A DNA stretch of 64,000 nucleotides from Rhizobiales bacterium Ga0077537 (GTDB lineage: Bacteria; Pseudomonadota; Alphaproteobacteria; Rhizobiales; Hyphomicrobiaceae), in assembly GCA_001464955.1 (NCBI GenBank), contig LNEM01000015.1, positions 62,001-126,000 of the forward strand. The letters are read 5' to 3'. The notes below the pieces were generated by a model. It was not told where the DNA came from. It saw only the letters and a list, made by a program, of their open reading frames with translations, and searched no databases. The position numbers were made by a program, and so were the translations under genes. Numbering within the stretch: the first letter of the stretch is position 1; every line of letters begins with the position of its first letter. This document shows positions 11,384 through 20,474 of the stretch, one piece after another.

Positions 11384-12634
11384 TCAGGCCGGTGCACCCT
11401 TCTCTTCGGCGCGCTCGGCATAGATGCGGAGCGGCCGCGCGCCGCCCTCGACGACCTCGGGACCGATGACGATCTCCTCGACGCCCTTCATGGTCGGCAG
11501 GTCGAACATCGTGTCGAGCAGGATGCCTTCCATGATCGAACGGAGGCCGCGGGCACCGGTCTTGCGCTCGATGGCCTTGCGCGAGATCGCCTTGAACGCG
11601 TCGGGCGTGATGGTGAGCTGCACGCCCTCGAGCTCGAACAGGCGCTGGTATTGCTTGGTCAGCGCGTTCTTCGGCTCCGTCAGGATCTGGATGAGCGCCT
11701 TCTCGTCCAGATCCTCGAGCGTGGCGATCACCGGCAGACGACCGATGAACTCCGGGATCAGGCCGAACTTCAGCAGATCCTCGGGCTCCACCTCGCGCAG
11801 GATTTCCCCCGTGCGCCGCTCGTCCGGCCCGATGACCGTCGCACCGAAGCCGATCGACGTGCCCTTGTTGCGACGCGAGATGATCTTTTCGAGGCCCGCG
11901 AACGCGCCTCCGCAGATGAACAGGATGTTCGTCGTATCGACCTGCAGGAACTCCTGCTGCGGATGCTTGCGACCACCCTGCGGCGGCACGGAAGCAACAG
12001 TCCCTTCCATGATCTTGAGAAGCGCCTGCTGCACGCCCTCTCCGGACACGTCCCGCGTGATCGAGGGGTTGTCGGACTTGCGGCTGATCTTGTCGACTTC
12101 GTCGATGTAGACGATGCCACGCTGCGCCCGCTCGACGTTGTAGTCGGCGTTCTGCAGCAGCTTCAGGATGATGTTTTCCACGTCCTCGCCGACGTAGCCG
12201 GCTTCCGTGAGCGTCGTGGCGTCGGCCATCGTGAACGGCACGTCGAGGATGCGCGCCAGCGTCTGCGCCAGCAGCGTCTTGCCGCAACCAGTCGGCCCGA
12301 CGAGCAGGATGTTCGACTTCGCGAGTTCGACGTCGTTGCTCTTCGACGCATGGTTGAGGCGCTTGTAGTGGTTGTGCACGGCCACCGAAAGCACGCGCTT
12401 CGCGTGAATCTGTCCGATCACATACGAATCGAGAACGTTGCAGATCTCCTGTGGAGACGGCACACCGTCGCGCGATTTGACGAGCGTGTTCTTGTTCTCT
12501 TCCCGGATGATGTCCATGCACAGCTCGACGCATTCATCACAGATGAACACGGTCGGCCCTGCAATGAGCTTGCGAACCTCGTGCTGGCTCTTGCCGCAGA
12601 AGGAGCAGTAGAGGGTGTTTTTTTCGTTTGGCAT
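11384..12634 (-). CDS. clpX: ATP-dependent Clp protease ATP-binding subunit ClpX
   Basis: A 416-residue AAA+ unfoldase that feeds substrates to ClpP. The N-terminal zinc-binding domain has four Cys (CSFC near residue 10 and CDEC near 32) that recruit adaptors. The ATPase domain has Walker A GPTGCGKT at about 120, Walker [10 protein letters not shown], the pore loop GYVGEDVE and an [23 protein letters not shown] stretch. An IGF-type tripeptide (TSIGFGA) for docking on ClpP is present. It is downstream of clpP on the same strand, separated by 416 bp. Confidence 0.98.
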   Translation of the reverse strand: MPNEKNTLYCSFCGKSQHEVRKLIAGPTVFICDECVELCMDIIREENKNTLVKSRDGVPSPQEICNVLDSYVIGQIHAKRVLSVAVHNHYKRLNHASKSNDVELAKSNILLVGPTGCGKTLLAQTLARILDVPFTMADATTLTEAGYVGEDVENIILKLLQNADYNVERAQRGIVYIDEVDKISRKSDNPSITRDVSGEGVQQALLKIMEGTVASVPPQGGRKHPQQEFLQVDTTNILFICGGAFAGLEKIISRRNKGTSIGFGATVIGPDERRTGEILREVEPEDLLKFGLIPEFIGRLPVIATLEDLDEKALIQILTEPKNALTKQYQRLFELEGVQLTITPDAFKAISRKAIERKTGARGLRSIMEGILLDTMFDLPTMKGVEEIVIGPEVVEGGARPLRIYAERAEEKGAPA

Positions 12635-13050
12635 CCGGCTCTCTCACGCCCGGCGGGCACACCCGCCAAAGGCAACCTCGAGTTGGCAACGGTTATCGGC
12701 CGTTTCGGCCGTACAAGACAGTCCCGTGTCGATCACGCGGCCGAATCGGCCACGGGGTACGCTGGAATCCATTTAAGGCGATCTGAGCACGCGAGCGGCT
12801 GCGAGATCAAGAATGGATTAACAGGACGATACCGCGCGTCGCCACGCGACCCGGGATTGATACAGTTCTGTGACCTCACGGCCACCCCTATATTGTATCT
12901 TCAATCAGAGGCGGCAAGTGACCATCGCGGTTCACGCCCGACAAGGGGCCGAAGCACGGCCCCCTAGGACGACGAAGAGCCGCATCGAGCGCGGCTCTCC
13001 CCGATGGATCACAGGTGGTGCGCAGTGGAGACGGGCGCCGCTCCGCGGCC
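12635..13050. other. 416-bp gap between clpP and clpX
   Basis: No gene supported. It holds a possible clpP terminator hairpin near 12976-12998 and presumably the clpX promoter. An AT-richer stretch at about 12885-12905 is the best candidate promoter area, but no clear consensus is seen. Confidence 0.4.
12976..12998 (-). terminator. possible terminator hairpin downstream of clpP
   Basis: AGAGCCGC (12976-12983) pairs with GCGGCTCT (12991-12998) around a 7-nt loop, 52 nt past the clpP stop. On the minus strand it is followed by TCGTCGTCC rather than a clean T-run, so termination strength is uncertain. Confidence 0.45.
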
Positions 13051-13680
13051 TCAGGACTTGGTATCGCCGCCGAAATCCATCTCCTCGCGGCTCGAAAGGA
13101 CCCGGTCGATCAGACCGAACTCGCGCGCCTGGTCAGATGTCATGAAGTGGTCACGGTCGAGCGTCCGCTCGATGCGCTCGTAGGGCTGGTTCGTGTGCTT
13201 GACGTAAACCTCGTTCAGCCGCCGCTTCATCTTCACGATGTCCTCGGCGTGGCGCTCGATGTCGCTGGCCTGCCCGGAGAAGCCGCCGGACGGCTGGTGC
13301 ACCATGATGCGCGCGTTCGGCAATGCAAACCGCATCCCGGCCCGACCGGCCGTGAGCAGCAGCGAGCCCATGGACGCCGCCTGCCCGATGCACAGCGTCG
13401 CAATCGGGCAGCGGATGAACTGCATCGTGTCGTAGATCGCCATTCCGGACGTCACCACGCCACCCGGTGAGTTGATGTACATGGCGATTTCTTTCTTGGG
13501 GTTCTGAGCCTCCAGAAAGAGCAGCTGCATGCAGATCGACGTCGCCATGCCGTCCTCGATCGGGCCGACCACGAAGATGATCCGCTCCTGCAACATGCGG
13601 GATGGCAGGTCGTAGGGCTGCATGCCGCGAGCCGTCTGCTCGATGACAGTCGGCCAGAAAGTGCTGGTGATCATGCTCAT
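13051..13680 (-). CDS. clpP: ATP-dependent Clp protease proteolytic subunit ClpP
   Basis: A 209-residue serine peptidase that forms the tetradecameric chamber used by ClpX (and ClpA). The catalytic triad is visible as Ser103 (GQAASMGS), His128 (MVHQPSGG) and Asp177 (LDRDHFM). The segment INSPGG is the substrate-binding strand. The first Met is followed by a second at residue 3, either of which could start the chain. It lies between tig and clpX on the same strand, the common tig-clpP-clpX-lon order. Confidence 0.98.
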   Translation of the reverse strand: MSMITSTFWPTVIEQTARGMQPYDLPSRMLQERIIFVVGPIEDGMATSICMQLLFLEAQNPKKEIAMYINSPGGVVTSGMAIYDTMQFIRCPIATLCIGQAASMGSLLLTAGRAGMRFALPNARIMVHQPSGGFSGQASDIERHAEDIVKMKRRLNEVYVKHTNQPYERIERTLDRDHFMTSDQAREFGLIDRVLSSREEMDFGGDTKS

Positions 13681-13839
13681 TGCGGTGCTCCCGGTCTCGT
13701 TCGCTGGCGCCGCGCCGGCTCGTCCGTCGAATCGAGCCGTCGCAGCAATGAATGTGGCGCAGATGACGCATGATACAATGAGACGGCGCCTTCAAGGCAG
13801 GGCCGGCGGCCGTCCCACAGGGATTGTTGTCTCGAAGCC

Positions 13840-15231
13840 TTAGGCCTTGTTGGCGTCGGGCACGGCGTCAGGAGCAGCAGGCGCTCCGTCCTCCTCGATC
13901 GGCGCCAGAAGCTCCGCGACCGGCACCTTGCGCTCGGTGACCTTCGCCTGCGCGGCGATGTGGTCGACGACCTTGTCCTCGTAGATCGGCGCGCGAAGCT
14001 GGCTGACGGCATTCGGGTTCTGCTGGAAGTAGTCGTAGACCATCTTCTCCTGACCGGGGAACCGGCGCGCCTGCTGGAAGAGCGCGTTCCGCAGTTCGTC
14101 CTGCGTCACGTCGATCTTTGCCGCCGTCCCGACCTCGCCGAGCACCAGCCCGAGCCGCACGCGCCGTTCCGCGATCTTCCGGTACTCGTCGCGCACCTGC
14201 TCTTCGGTCTTGCCCTCGTCCTCGAACGACTTCTTGGCTTCTGTCATCCGCCGGGTGAGGTCCTGCCAGATGCCGTTGAACTCGCCATCGACGAGCGTCG
14301 GCGGCAGCTCGAAGACATGCGCCTTGTCGAGCGCATCGAGCATCACGCGCTTCAGCTTCGCGCGCGACACCTGCTCGTACTCCGAGGCGATCTGCTCGCG
14401 CACCCGGGTTTTCAGCTCGTCGAGCGTCTCGACACCGAGACCCTTGGCGAACTCGTCGTTGATCTCCGGCTTCTTCGGCACCGCCACCGACTTCACCTTG
14501 ACGCTGAACTCGGCTTCCTTGCCGGCCAGCGTCGCCACCGGATACTCGGCCGGGAACGTCGCCTTGACCACCCGCTCGTCACCCGCCTTGGCGCCCTTGA
14601 TGCCGTCCTCGAAACCGGGGATGAAGCCGCCACCACCGATGACCAGCGGCGCGTCCTCGGCCTTGCCGCCCTCGAACTCGGTGCCGTCGATGCGTCCGAC
14701 GAAGTCGATCACCACCTGATCGCCCTCAGCCGTTTCGCGACCGTCCTGGATATCGTAGCTGACGTTGCGCTCGGCCATCTGCTCGATGGCCTTGGTCACG
14801 TCCTCGTCGGGCACGTCCGCGACGAGCTTCTCGAGCTCCAGCGCCGTCAGATCGGCGATCGTGATCTCGGGCAGCACTTCGAACGACACGGAGTAGGCGA
14901 AATCGCCCTGTCCTTCCATGACCCGATCGATTTCGGCCTTGTCCTCCGGGAACTCGATCCGCGGCTCGAAGGCCGGGCGTTCCTTGCGCTCGGAGATGGC
15001 CTTCTCGGTGGTCTCCTCGACGGCCTTCTGCAGCACCTCGGCCATCAGCGAGCGACCGTAGACCTTCTTGATGTGGGTCGTCGGCACCTTGCCGCGGCGG
15101 AAGCCCTTGAGCTGGATGTTGCCCTTGACCTCGTCGAGGCGCGAGACGAAGCGCTCCCCGAGTTCGCCCTGACCGATCACAACCTTGAGGGTCCGCTTCA
15201 GGCCCTCGGCGCTCGTTACTGAAACCTGCAT
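13840..15231 (-). CDS. tig: trigger factor, ribosome-associated chaperone
   Basis: A 463-residue peptidyl-prolyl isomerase/chaperone that binds at the ribosome exit tunnel. The start at 15231 gives the canonical N-terminus MQVSVTSAEGLKRTL; the open frame upstream is not family-like. The ribosome-binding signature GFRRGKVP lies at about 45-52. The FKBP-type PPIase domain (about 155-240: GDQVVIDFVGRIDG, IGGGGFIPGFEDG) and the helical C-terminal arms follow. The C-terminus ends in an alanine/proline-rich acidic tail. The distance to clpP is 159 bp. Confidence 0.97.
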   Translation of the reverse strand: MQVSVTSAEGLKRTLKVVIGQGELGERFVSRLDEVKGNIQLKGFRRGKVPTTHIKKVYGRSLMAEVLQKAVEETTEKAISERKERPAFEPRIEFPEDKAEIDRVMEGQGDFAYSVSFEVLPEITIADLTALELEKLVADVPDEDVTKAIEQMAERNVSYDIQDGRETAEGDQVVIDFVGRIDGTEFEGGKAEDAPLVIGGGGFIPGFEDGIKGAKAGDERVVKATFPAEYPVATLAGKEAEFSVKVKSVAVPKKPEINDEFAKGLGVETLDELKTRVREQIASEYEQVSRAKLKRVMLDALDKAHVFELPPTLVDGEFNGIWQDLTRRMTEAKKSFEDEGKTEEQVRDEYRKIAERRVRLGLVLGEVGTAAKIDVTQDELRNALFQQARRFPGQEKMVYDYFQQNPNAVSQLRAPIYEDKVVDHIAAQAKVTERKVPVAELLAPIEEDGAPAAPDAVPDANKA

Positions 15232-15324
15232 CGTGCTCTTCGCCACCCTGATCAAAGGCCATAGAGGCCCGCTGCGCCGGTCGCGCCGGCTCGAAATTCC
15301 TTCAGGCCCCGACCCGGGCCGCCG

Positions 15325-15409
15325 TGGTGCGGGCGGAGGGACTCGAACCCCCATGGCCAAGGCCACCAGAACCTAAATCTGGCGTGTCTACCGGTTCCAC
15401 CACGCCCGC
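15325..15409 (-). tRNA. tRNA-Leu (anticodon TAG)
   Basis: A long-variable-arm tRNA of 85 nt including an encoded 3' CCA (minus strand). The acceptor stem GCGGGCG (15403-15409) pairs with CGCCCGC (15329-15335). The anticodon stem CCAGA/TCTGG encloses loop TTTAGGT, giving anticodon TAG. The T arm contains GGTTCGAGTCC. The class II variable arm and anticodon agree on leucine. Confidence 0.95.
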
Positions 15410-15605
15410 CTCGCCATCGTGACCCGCGGCGCGAACGAGCGCTCCCTGCCGGCATGCAGGCGCAAGCGCCCGGCAGCCGCCCGGTCGGATCGAGGGCGAC
15501 AGCTATATCTGGCCTGAGGCCCGGTGATCAATCGCGAAAGTGGGACGCCGGACCGAACGGGGGCGCTGGACGGCCACAAGGTGAACGCTGGAGGCTGGCG
15601 CGAGG

Positions 15606-15761
15606 TCAGTCCTTGAGCAGCGCGTAGCCGAACAGATAGACCGCCGGGAAGAGGCCGATCAGCCAGGCCTTGTCGCCGAAAGCTTGCAGGTCCGGCCAAC
15701 CGCCGTTGAGGACCAGAACGGTGGCCACGGCACAACCCGCCACAAATGCCAGACGTGCCAT
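15606..15761 (-). CDS. small membrane protein, 51 residues
   Basis: A short open frame starting MARLAFVAGCAVATVLVLN with a strong GAGGAGTG ribosome binding site 8 nt upstream of the ATG at 15761; the reading frame extends further upstream without such a site. It has two hydrophobic segments (about residues 3-18 and 32-48) around a short WPDLQAFGDK loop, ending YALLKD. This suggests a two-pass or hairpin inner-membrane peptide. No function can be assigned. It lies between the tRNA-Leu gene and the outer-membrane protein gene. Confidence 0.6.
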   Translation of the reverse strand: MARLAFVAGCAVATVLVLNGGWPDLQAFGDKAWLIGLFPAVYLFGYALLKD

Positions 15762-15879
15762 CTTGAAACACTCCTCCCGAATTGGCGCACGGTCGAACCC
15801 GGCGGCGCCCAGTGGAAGGCCGTGCTGCAAGAGTTGCACCATCCGTCCGGCGGCAGGCCGGAGTTCGGTGGGCGCAAAC

Positions 15880-15914
15880 AAAATGAAGGCCGGCTTCGGG
15901 GGAAGCCGGCCTTC
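15880..15914 (-). terminator. intrinsic terminator of the outer-membrane protein gene
   Basis: A perfect 13-bp stem, GAAGGCCGGCTTC (15885-15897) with GAAGCCGGCCTTC (15902-15914), around a GGGG loop. It is followed on the minus strand by ATTTTGTTT and lies 27 nt past the stop codon. Confidence 0.85.
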
Positions 15915-15940
15915 GCTCGAACCGGGGACGGGTCCGAGGT

Positions 15941-16765
15941 TTACTTCATGGGCGCGTAGGCGCAGCAGTCGCTGGACGAGCCGAAGTGATAGCGCAGGCC
16001 GACCTTGAACTCGTGCGCCGTCATGTCGTCGACGACGAGGCGCGGATTGGGACCGCCGAGCACCACGTCCTCGGTATCGCTGTGAGCCGAGCCCATGTTG
16101 ATGTAGCGGTATCCGACGTCGAGGATGGCGCGGCTCGAGAGCTGGTAGCCGAAGCCGGCCATCAGCGACCAGGCGAGATCGGCCTTGGTCTCGCCGAACT
16201 GCGGGTTCGGGCTCAGCGGATGCTCGATGTGGACGTGCTGCATGTCGTGGAGGGCGACGCCGATGCCGGCGCCGACGTACGGCACGAAGCCGCGGTAGCT
16301 GCCGAGATCGTAGAACGCGTTGGCCATGACCGTGTAGCTGTCGATCTTCGTCTTGATCGGCGGATCGATCGGATTGAACACGAAGATGTCGACGTCGCCC
16401 TTGAACTCGCGGTCCTTGCGCACGCCGATCGTGATTTCACCGCGAAGCCCCCGCGAGCCCGAGCCGCAACCGATGCCGGCTTCATAGAGCATGCCTGCGT
16501 CGATGGACGCGCCGCGAACGTCGGGGCTGGCGCCACCGGCGTTACCGACATAGGTCGCCGAAGGGTCCATGTTCCACGCGTAGCCGACGTCACCGCGCAG
16601 GTAGCACGGGCCGGCGATGGCGGGAGCCGAATGGGACATCGGCGTGAAGCCGTCCTTCATCGACCCGCGACCGTAGAGATCGGCGGCCGCAGTCATGCCC
16701 GGCAGCGCGACGCAGCCAATCATCGCGGCGGCCGTGATCAGCCCCGCCTTGAACGAGAGTGCCAT
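15941..16765 (-). CDS. outer membrane beta-barrel protein
   Basis: A 274-residue protein. The start MALSFKAGLITAAAM at 16765 gives a classic signal peptide with cleavage near TAAA-ADLYG. The mature chain alternates polar and aromatic residues in barrel-like strands (YLRGDVGYAWNM, GFVPYVGAGIGVALHDM, LAWSLMAGFGYQLSSRAILDVGYRYINMG). It resembles the Omp25/OmpA-like opacity porin class common in Hyphomicrobiales, although the C-terminus ends YAPMK rather than in Phe/Trp. Cys pairs (GIGCG, DCCAY) are a mild peculiarity. A terminator follows directly. Confidence 0.85.
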   Translation of the reverse strand: MALSFKAGLITAAAMIGCVALPGMTAAADLYGRGSMKDGFTPMSHSAPAIAGPCYLRGDVGYAWNMDPSATYVGNAGGASPDVRGASIDAGMLYEAGIGCGSGSRGLRGEITIGVRKDREFKGDVDIFVFNPIDPPIKTKIDSYTVMANAFYDLGSYRGFVPYVGAGIGVALHDMQHVHIEHPLSPNPQFGETKADLAWSLMAGFGYQLSSRAILDVGYRYINMGSAHSDTEDVVLGGPNPRLVVDDMTAHEFKVGLRYHFGSSSDCCAYAPMK

Positions 16766-16992
16766 TGTGATCTGTACCTTGTGAAGCGAACGCGCACGCG
16801 TGGTCTGCGATGTCCGCCGACCTTGACTTGAAGGCATGATGCATCGGGCGCGGTTAAAGCGCGGTTAAGCAGCGCACCATCTCGACACGAGATGGCGAAT
16901 CTGCGTGCCTCGCACATTGGGCTGCGCTTGCCCGTCCGCCGCCGGGCGTGCTGTTATCCGCGCCGCCCGACCGCCGGAAAGGACCCTCCGCG

Positions 16993-18033
16993 ATGCTCGA
17001 CATGCCCGTGCCGCCCGATCTCATCCATCACGAGGACCTCGAGGTCGGCCGCACCGTGAGTTTCGGCTCGATTTCAGTGTCGAAAGAGGACATCGTCGAC
17101 TACGCCAGCCGCTTCGATCCCCAGCCGATCCATCTCGACGAGGAAGCGGCGCGGAAGTCGATCGTCGGCGGGCTCTGCGCCTCGGGCTTTCACTCCTGCG
17201 CGCTGTTGATGCGGATGCTCGCCGACGACGTGCTCGCCAATGCCACCTCGCTCGGCTCGCCGGGCATCGACGAGGTCAAGTGGATGAAGCCCGTGCGCCC
17301 CGGCGATACGCTCTCCGCGCGCCTCGTCTGCCGGGAGAAGCGCGCGCTCGGCTCACGCCCGGAGGTCGGCCTCGCCAAGCTCATGATCGAGATGCTGAAC
17401 GGCGCCGGTGAAACCGTCATGAGCTGGGATTCGATGCAGCTCCTGAAGGTCCGCTCGCCCGGCTCGGCCGCGCCCTCCGGCACGGGCGCCACATCGTCGA
17501 CACCGCGCGCCGTCAGTCTTTGGGATATGGCGGGCACGGCCCCCGATCGCTCGAGCAACTACTTCGAGGATCGCCAGATCGGCGAGATCTACTCGCTCGG
17601 CAGCCACACCTTCTCCCGCGACGAGATCATGGAGTTTGCCGCCCGCTTCGATCCCCAGCCGTTCCACCTTGACGACGAGGCCGCCAGCCGCTCGCTGTTC
17701 GGCCGCCTCTCGGCCTCCGGCTGGCACACGACCGCCATCTGGATCCGCCAGTTCGTTCGCTATCGCCAGGACATCGAGCGTGACATGCTGGCCCGTGGCC
17801 TCGTCCCCGCTCAGTACGGCCCCTCGCCCGGATTTCGCAACCTGCGCTGGCTGAAGCCGGTTTATCCCGGCGATACCATCGAGTTCCGCGGCCGCGTCGA
17901 CACCAAGCTCGACTGGCGCTCGCGGCCGGACCGGGGGCTGATCGAGACGGAGAACCAGGGCCGCAACCAGCACGGAGACCTCGTCTTCGCGCTCCGCGGC
18001 CGCATTCTGGCGGAGAAGCACTCTCCCGCCTGA
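16993..18033 (+). CDS. tandem MaoC-like hot-dog dehydratase, two domains in one chain
   Basis: A 346-residue protein made of two MaoC-type hot-dog domains. Domain 1 (about 8-155) has DYASRFDPQPIHLDEEAA and domain 2 (about 188-345) repeats it as EFAARFDPQPFHLDDEAA. Each carries the Asp and His of hydratase-type active sites, and each is followed by a GLCASGFH or RLSASGWH helix start and a WMKPVRPGDTL or WLKPVYPGDTI strand. It likely acts as an enoyl-CoA hydratase on an acyl-CoA, substrate unknown. The start ATG follows a GGACC...CCG stretch. It converges with the response regulator gene with a 9-nt gap. Confidence 0.88.
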   Translation: MLDMPVPPDLIHHEDLEVGRTVSFGSISVSKEDIVDYASRFDPQPIHLDEEAARKSIVGGLCASGFHSCALLMRMLADDVLANATSLGSPGIDEVKWMKPVRPGDTLSARLVCREKRALGSRPEVGLAKLMIEMLNGAGETVMSWDSMQLLKVRSPGSAAPSGTGATSSTPRAVSLWDMAGTAPDRSSNYFEDRQIGEIYSLGSHTFSRDEIMEFAARFDPQPFHLDDEAASRSLFGRLSASGWHTTAIWIRQFVRYRQDIERDMLARGLVPAQYGPSPGFRNLRWLKPVYPGDTIEFRGRVDTKLDWRSRPDRGLIETENQGRNQHGDLVFALRGRILAEKHSPA

Positions 18034-18042
18034 GCTGCGTCT

Positions 18043-18792
18043 TTACGCCCGCTTCACCTCTCCGGCGAACACGTAGCCGACGCCACGCACCGTCTTGATC
18101 AGACGCGGCGCATCCGGCACCGGCTCGACCTTTCGCCTGAGCCGCGCGATCAGTGCATCGATCGAGCGGTCGAGGGGCGACCAGTCGTGCCCCTTCAGAA
18201 GATCCATGATGGTATCGCGGCTGAGCACCCGGCTCGGCCGCTTGACGAACATCACGAGCATGTTGAATTCGGCCGTCGTCAGATCGCGCACTGCGCCATC
18301 CGGGCCCCTGAGTTCGCGCCTCGGCTCGTCGAGGACGAAGCCGTCGAAGCACCACGCGCCGGCCTGATCCGGTACCCCGTCCCCCGACCCGGCCGGCGGC
18401 GGTGTCGGGCCGTTGTCGTAGCGCCGGAGCACGGCCCGGACGCGGGCGAGAACCTCGCGCACGTGGAACGGCTTGGCGATGTAGTCGTCGGCCCCGAGTT
18501 CCAGCCCGACGACCCGGTCGATCGTATCGCCCTTGCCCGTGATCATGACGATCGGCACATCCCGCTTCGCGCGTATCTCGCGGGCGAGTTCCAGCCCGTT
18601 GTCGCCGCCGAGATTGAGATCGAGCGTCACGAGATCGACGGCCAACTCGCCGAGAAGGCGAGTCGCCTCGGTCCGGTCCGGGGCTTCGGCCACCTGATAG
18701 CCCTCGAGCTCGAAACAGTCGCGCAACAGCTGGCGCACGGCCGCTTCGTCGTCGACGACGAGAATGGTCTTGGCCCCTGCACCCGCTGTCAT
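18043..18792 (-). CDS. OmpR-family response regulator transcription factor
   Basis: A 249-residue two-component regulator. The start at 18792 was chosen because a GGGAGGGA ribosome binding site precedes it; an upstream ATG at 18819 lacks one. The receiver domain (7-120) has acidic pocket DDE near 14-16, phospho-acceptor Asp58 (VTLDLN) and the conserved Lys in IAKPFH. A winged-helix DNA-binding domain (about 145-245) has LTTAEFNMLVMFVKRPSRVLSRD and a RLIKTVRGVGYVF wing. No histidine kinase gene lies next to it, so its partner is elsewhere. Confidence 0.92.
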   Translation of the reverse strand: MTAGAGAKTILVVDDEAAVRQLLRDCFELEGYQVAEAPDRTEATRLLGELAVDLVTLDLNLGGDNGLELAREIRAKRDVPIVMITGKGDTIDRVVGLELGADDYIAKPFHVREVLARVRAVLRRYDNGPTPPPAGSGDGVPDQAGAWCFDGFVLDEPRRELRGPDGAVRDLTTAEFNMLVMFVKRPSRVLSRDTIMDLLKGHDWSPLDRSIDALIARLRRKVEPVPDAPRLIKTVRGVGYVFAGEVKRA

Positions 18793-18824
18793 CCCTCCCT
18801 CTCCCTTCGCGCGCTGCAACCGTC

Positions 18825-18849
18825 GTTACACTTTCTCACAATTCGTAAC
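18825..18849. promoter_or_regulatory. GTTAC-N15-GTAAC dyad between two divergent regulator genes
   Basis: An inverted repeat GTTAC (18825-18829) and GTAAC (18845-18849) in the 139-bp region shared by the OmpR-type gene (minus) and the Crp/Fnr-type gene (plus). It could be an operator for either product. It does not match the FNR or CRP consensus. Assignment is inference. Confidence 0.3.
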
Positions 18850-18931
18850 ACGCAGGCCATCGGCAGGTTGCCGTCCCCTGTTCATGTCCCTCCGTGCTCG
18901 CAGAGAGAGCCGACGACGGAAGGGGTGGAAC

Positions 18932-19660
18932 ATGCTCGCAACGGCCTTTACCACGGCAGGCGATCTCGGCAACGGTCGCAGCGTTCTCGACGCGGCGGCG
19001 CCCGCTGCGCGAGACCCCCTCGACGATCGCCTTGCACGGGCGGCTCCCCGCACCATCGAGGCCCGCGAGCACATCTTCTGCGAGGGCGACCGGGCCACCC
19101 ACGTCTACCGCGTCGAGGTCGGCCATCTGTGCATCTACCGCATGATGTCGGACGGCCGCCGTCAGGTCGTGGACTTCGCCTACCCCGGGGACATCATCGG
19201 TCTCGGCGCCCTCGGCGAGCATGGCGAGAGCGCCCAGGCCATGGAACGCACCGTCGTTCGCGGCATGCCGCTCGCCACGTTGCGGGAGCTGGCGCAGACC
19301 GACCACCGCCTCGGCATGAAGCTCTACGAGGCCCTCTCGCGCGAGCTGATGGCGGCCCGCGAGCTGCTCTTCACGGTCAGCCAGCGGACTGCCACCGAGC
19401 GGGTCGCAGCATTTCTGCTGGCCCTGTCCCGTCGCGCCGTCCGCCGTGGCGAGAGCGCGACCGAAATCGTGCTGCCGATGACGCGCATGGACATCGCCGA
19501 CTTCCTCGGTCTCACCATCGAGACGGTCAGCCGGACCCTGACGCGGCTCCGCACCGACCACGTGATTGATCTCGAACAATGCATCCTCGTCACGATTTGC
19601 AACCCTGCAGCCTTGGCCGAGCTGGCACAGAGCTCTGGTCAGGTGGGTCGCAGGGGATGA
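18932..19660 (+). CDS. Crp/Fnr family transcriptional regulator (FixK-like, no Fe-S cysteines)
   Basis: A 242-residue regulator starting at an ATG preceded by GGAAGGGG. A cyclic-nucleotide-binding-type beta-roll (about 40-150: EHIFCEGDRATHVYRVEVGHLCIYR, GDIIGLGAL) is followed by a dimer helix and a Crp-type helix-turn-helix (about 190-225: MTRMDIADFLGLTIETVSRTLTRLR). The recognition helix matches the FNR/FixK class, but the N-terminal Cys cluster of oxygen-sensing FNR is absent, so it is better called FixK-like. It would act in microaerobic or metabolic gene control. It is divergent from the OmpR-type gene. Confidence 0.9.
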   Translation: MLATAFTTAGDLGNGRSVLDAAAPAARDPLDDRLARAAPRTIEAREHIFCEGDRATHVYRVEVGHLCIYRMMSDGRRQVVDFAYPGDIIGLGALGEHGESAQAMERTVVRGMPLATLRELAQTDHRLGMKLYEALSRELMAARELLFTVSQRTATERVAAFLLALSRRAVRRGESATEIVLPMTRMDIADFLGLTIETVSRTLTRLRTDHVIDLEQCILVTICNPAALAELAQSSGQVGRRG

Positions 19661-19722
19661 CGTCACTGCCAGCCATACAGGGCTGGCGGACCGGACCGAC
19701 CGGAGCCCGGGGAGAAGCTGTC

Positions 19723-20319
19723 ATGCACTCGTCGAGAGCCGGCTCGAGCCGTACTGCGATCAGGCGAGGCGCGGGCGATACGGACGTCCTGGAACCGGAC
19801 CGGTCTGGCATGGTGGCAGCGGCGGGAAAGCTGAGGTTGGTACTGTCGGTCCTCGAATCACTCGAGGCGGCGGCCACGGCTGTGGAAAGCCTCCTGGCCC
19901 GAGGCATCCCCGCCGACCGTGTCCGTCTCATCACCGAGGAATCGACCGTAAATGCGTGGCTCGGCCATGCGCCGTCTCGGGCCGGATCGCCGCACGTCAG
20001 TGATCGCACCGCCATCGACAGCCTCGCAGACGGACTCGTGCCCCTCGAAGCCGCAACTGGCGGTCGTGCACTGCTCGTCAGCGCCGAGCTTCTGACGGAC
20101 TGGCGGCGCGGCTGGGGCATACCGGCGCTATGGGGGAACGACCCCGGCGCGGCCCGCACCCCGTCTCTGGCCACCGAACTCGAGCGTCAGGTCAGAGCCG
20201 GCGCAGCCATCCTCGTCGTGCAATCGCTGACACTCGCCGAGCAGTGGCTCTCGACACGCATTCTGCTCGATCTGAGTTCCAGCCCGGTCCTGTCGCTGGA
20301 GTGCTCCCAGCACGGCTAG
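19723..20319 (+). CDS. hypothetical protein downstream of the Crp/Fnr gene
   Basis: A frame of 198 codons. The start at 19723 has GGAG 8 nt upstream; an alternative ATG at 19657 overlaps the stop of the regulator gene (ATGA). No family is recognised with confidence. Residues about 35-70 (KLRLVLSVLESLEAAATAVESLLARGIPADRVRLITEE) resemble the betaalpha start of general-stress-protein 17M-like folds, in which helix and strand alternate. The rest is alanine/leucine-rich, with no signal peptide. Co-transcription with the regulator is likely. Confidence 0.55.
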   Translation: MHSSRAGSSRTAIRRGAGDTDVLEPDRSGMVAAAGKLRLVLSVLESLEAAATAVESLLARGIPADRVRLITEESTVNAWLGHAPSRAGSPHVSDRTAIDSLADGLVPLEAATGGRALLVSAELLTDWRRGWGIPALWGNDPGAARTPSLATELERQVRAGAAILVVQSLTLAEQWLSTRILLDLSSSPVLSLECSQHG

Positions 20320-20474
20320 GCTGCTCCATTGCCCAGTCGCGACGGTGGACAGCGACGCGGCTGCATCCGCGCTCATCGGTAACCCGGTGGGTTATTCGGC
20401 CCCCCCCCTTGCCACGCCATTCGATCCGCCTACAACGGCTGCCGTGACTTGGATCCCCATGGGCCGCCCGCGCA

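Noticed and set aside
18932-19660. Oxygen-sensing FNR
   Set aside because: The N-terminal cysteine cluster that holds the 4Fe-4S centre is missing; only one Cys is seen in the EHIFCEGD segment.
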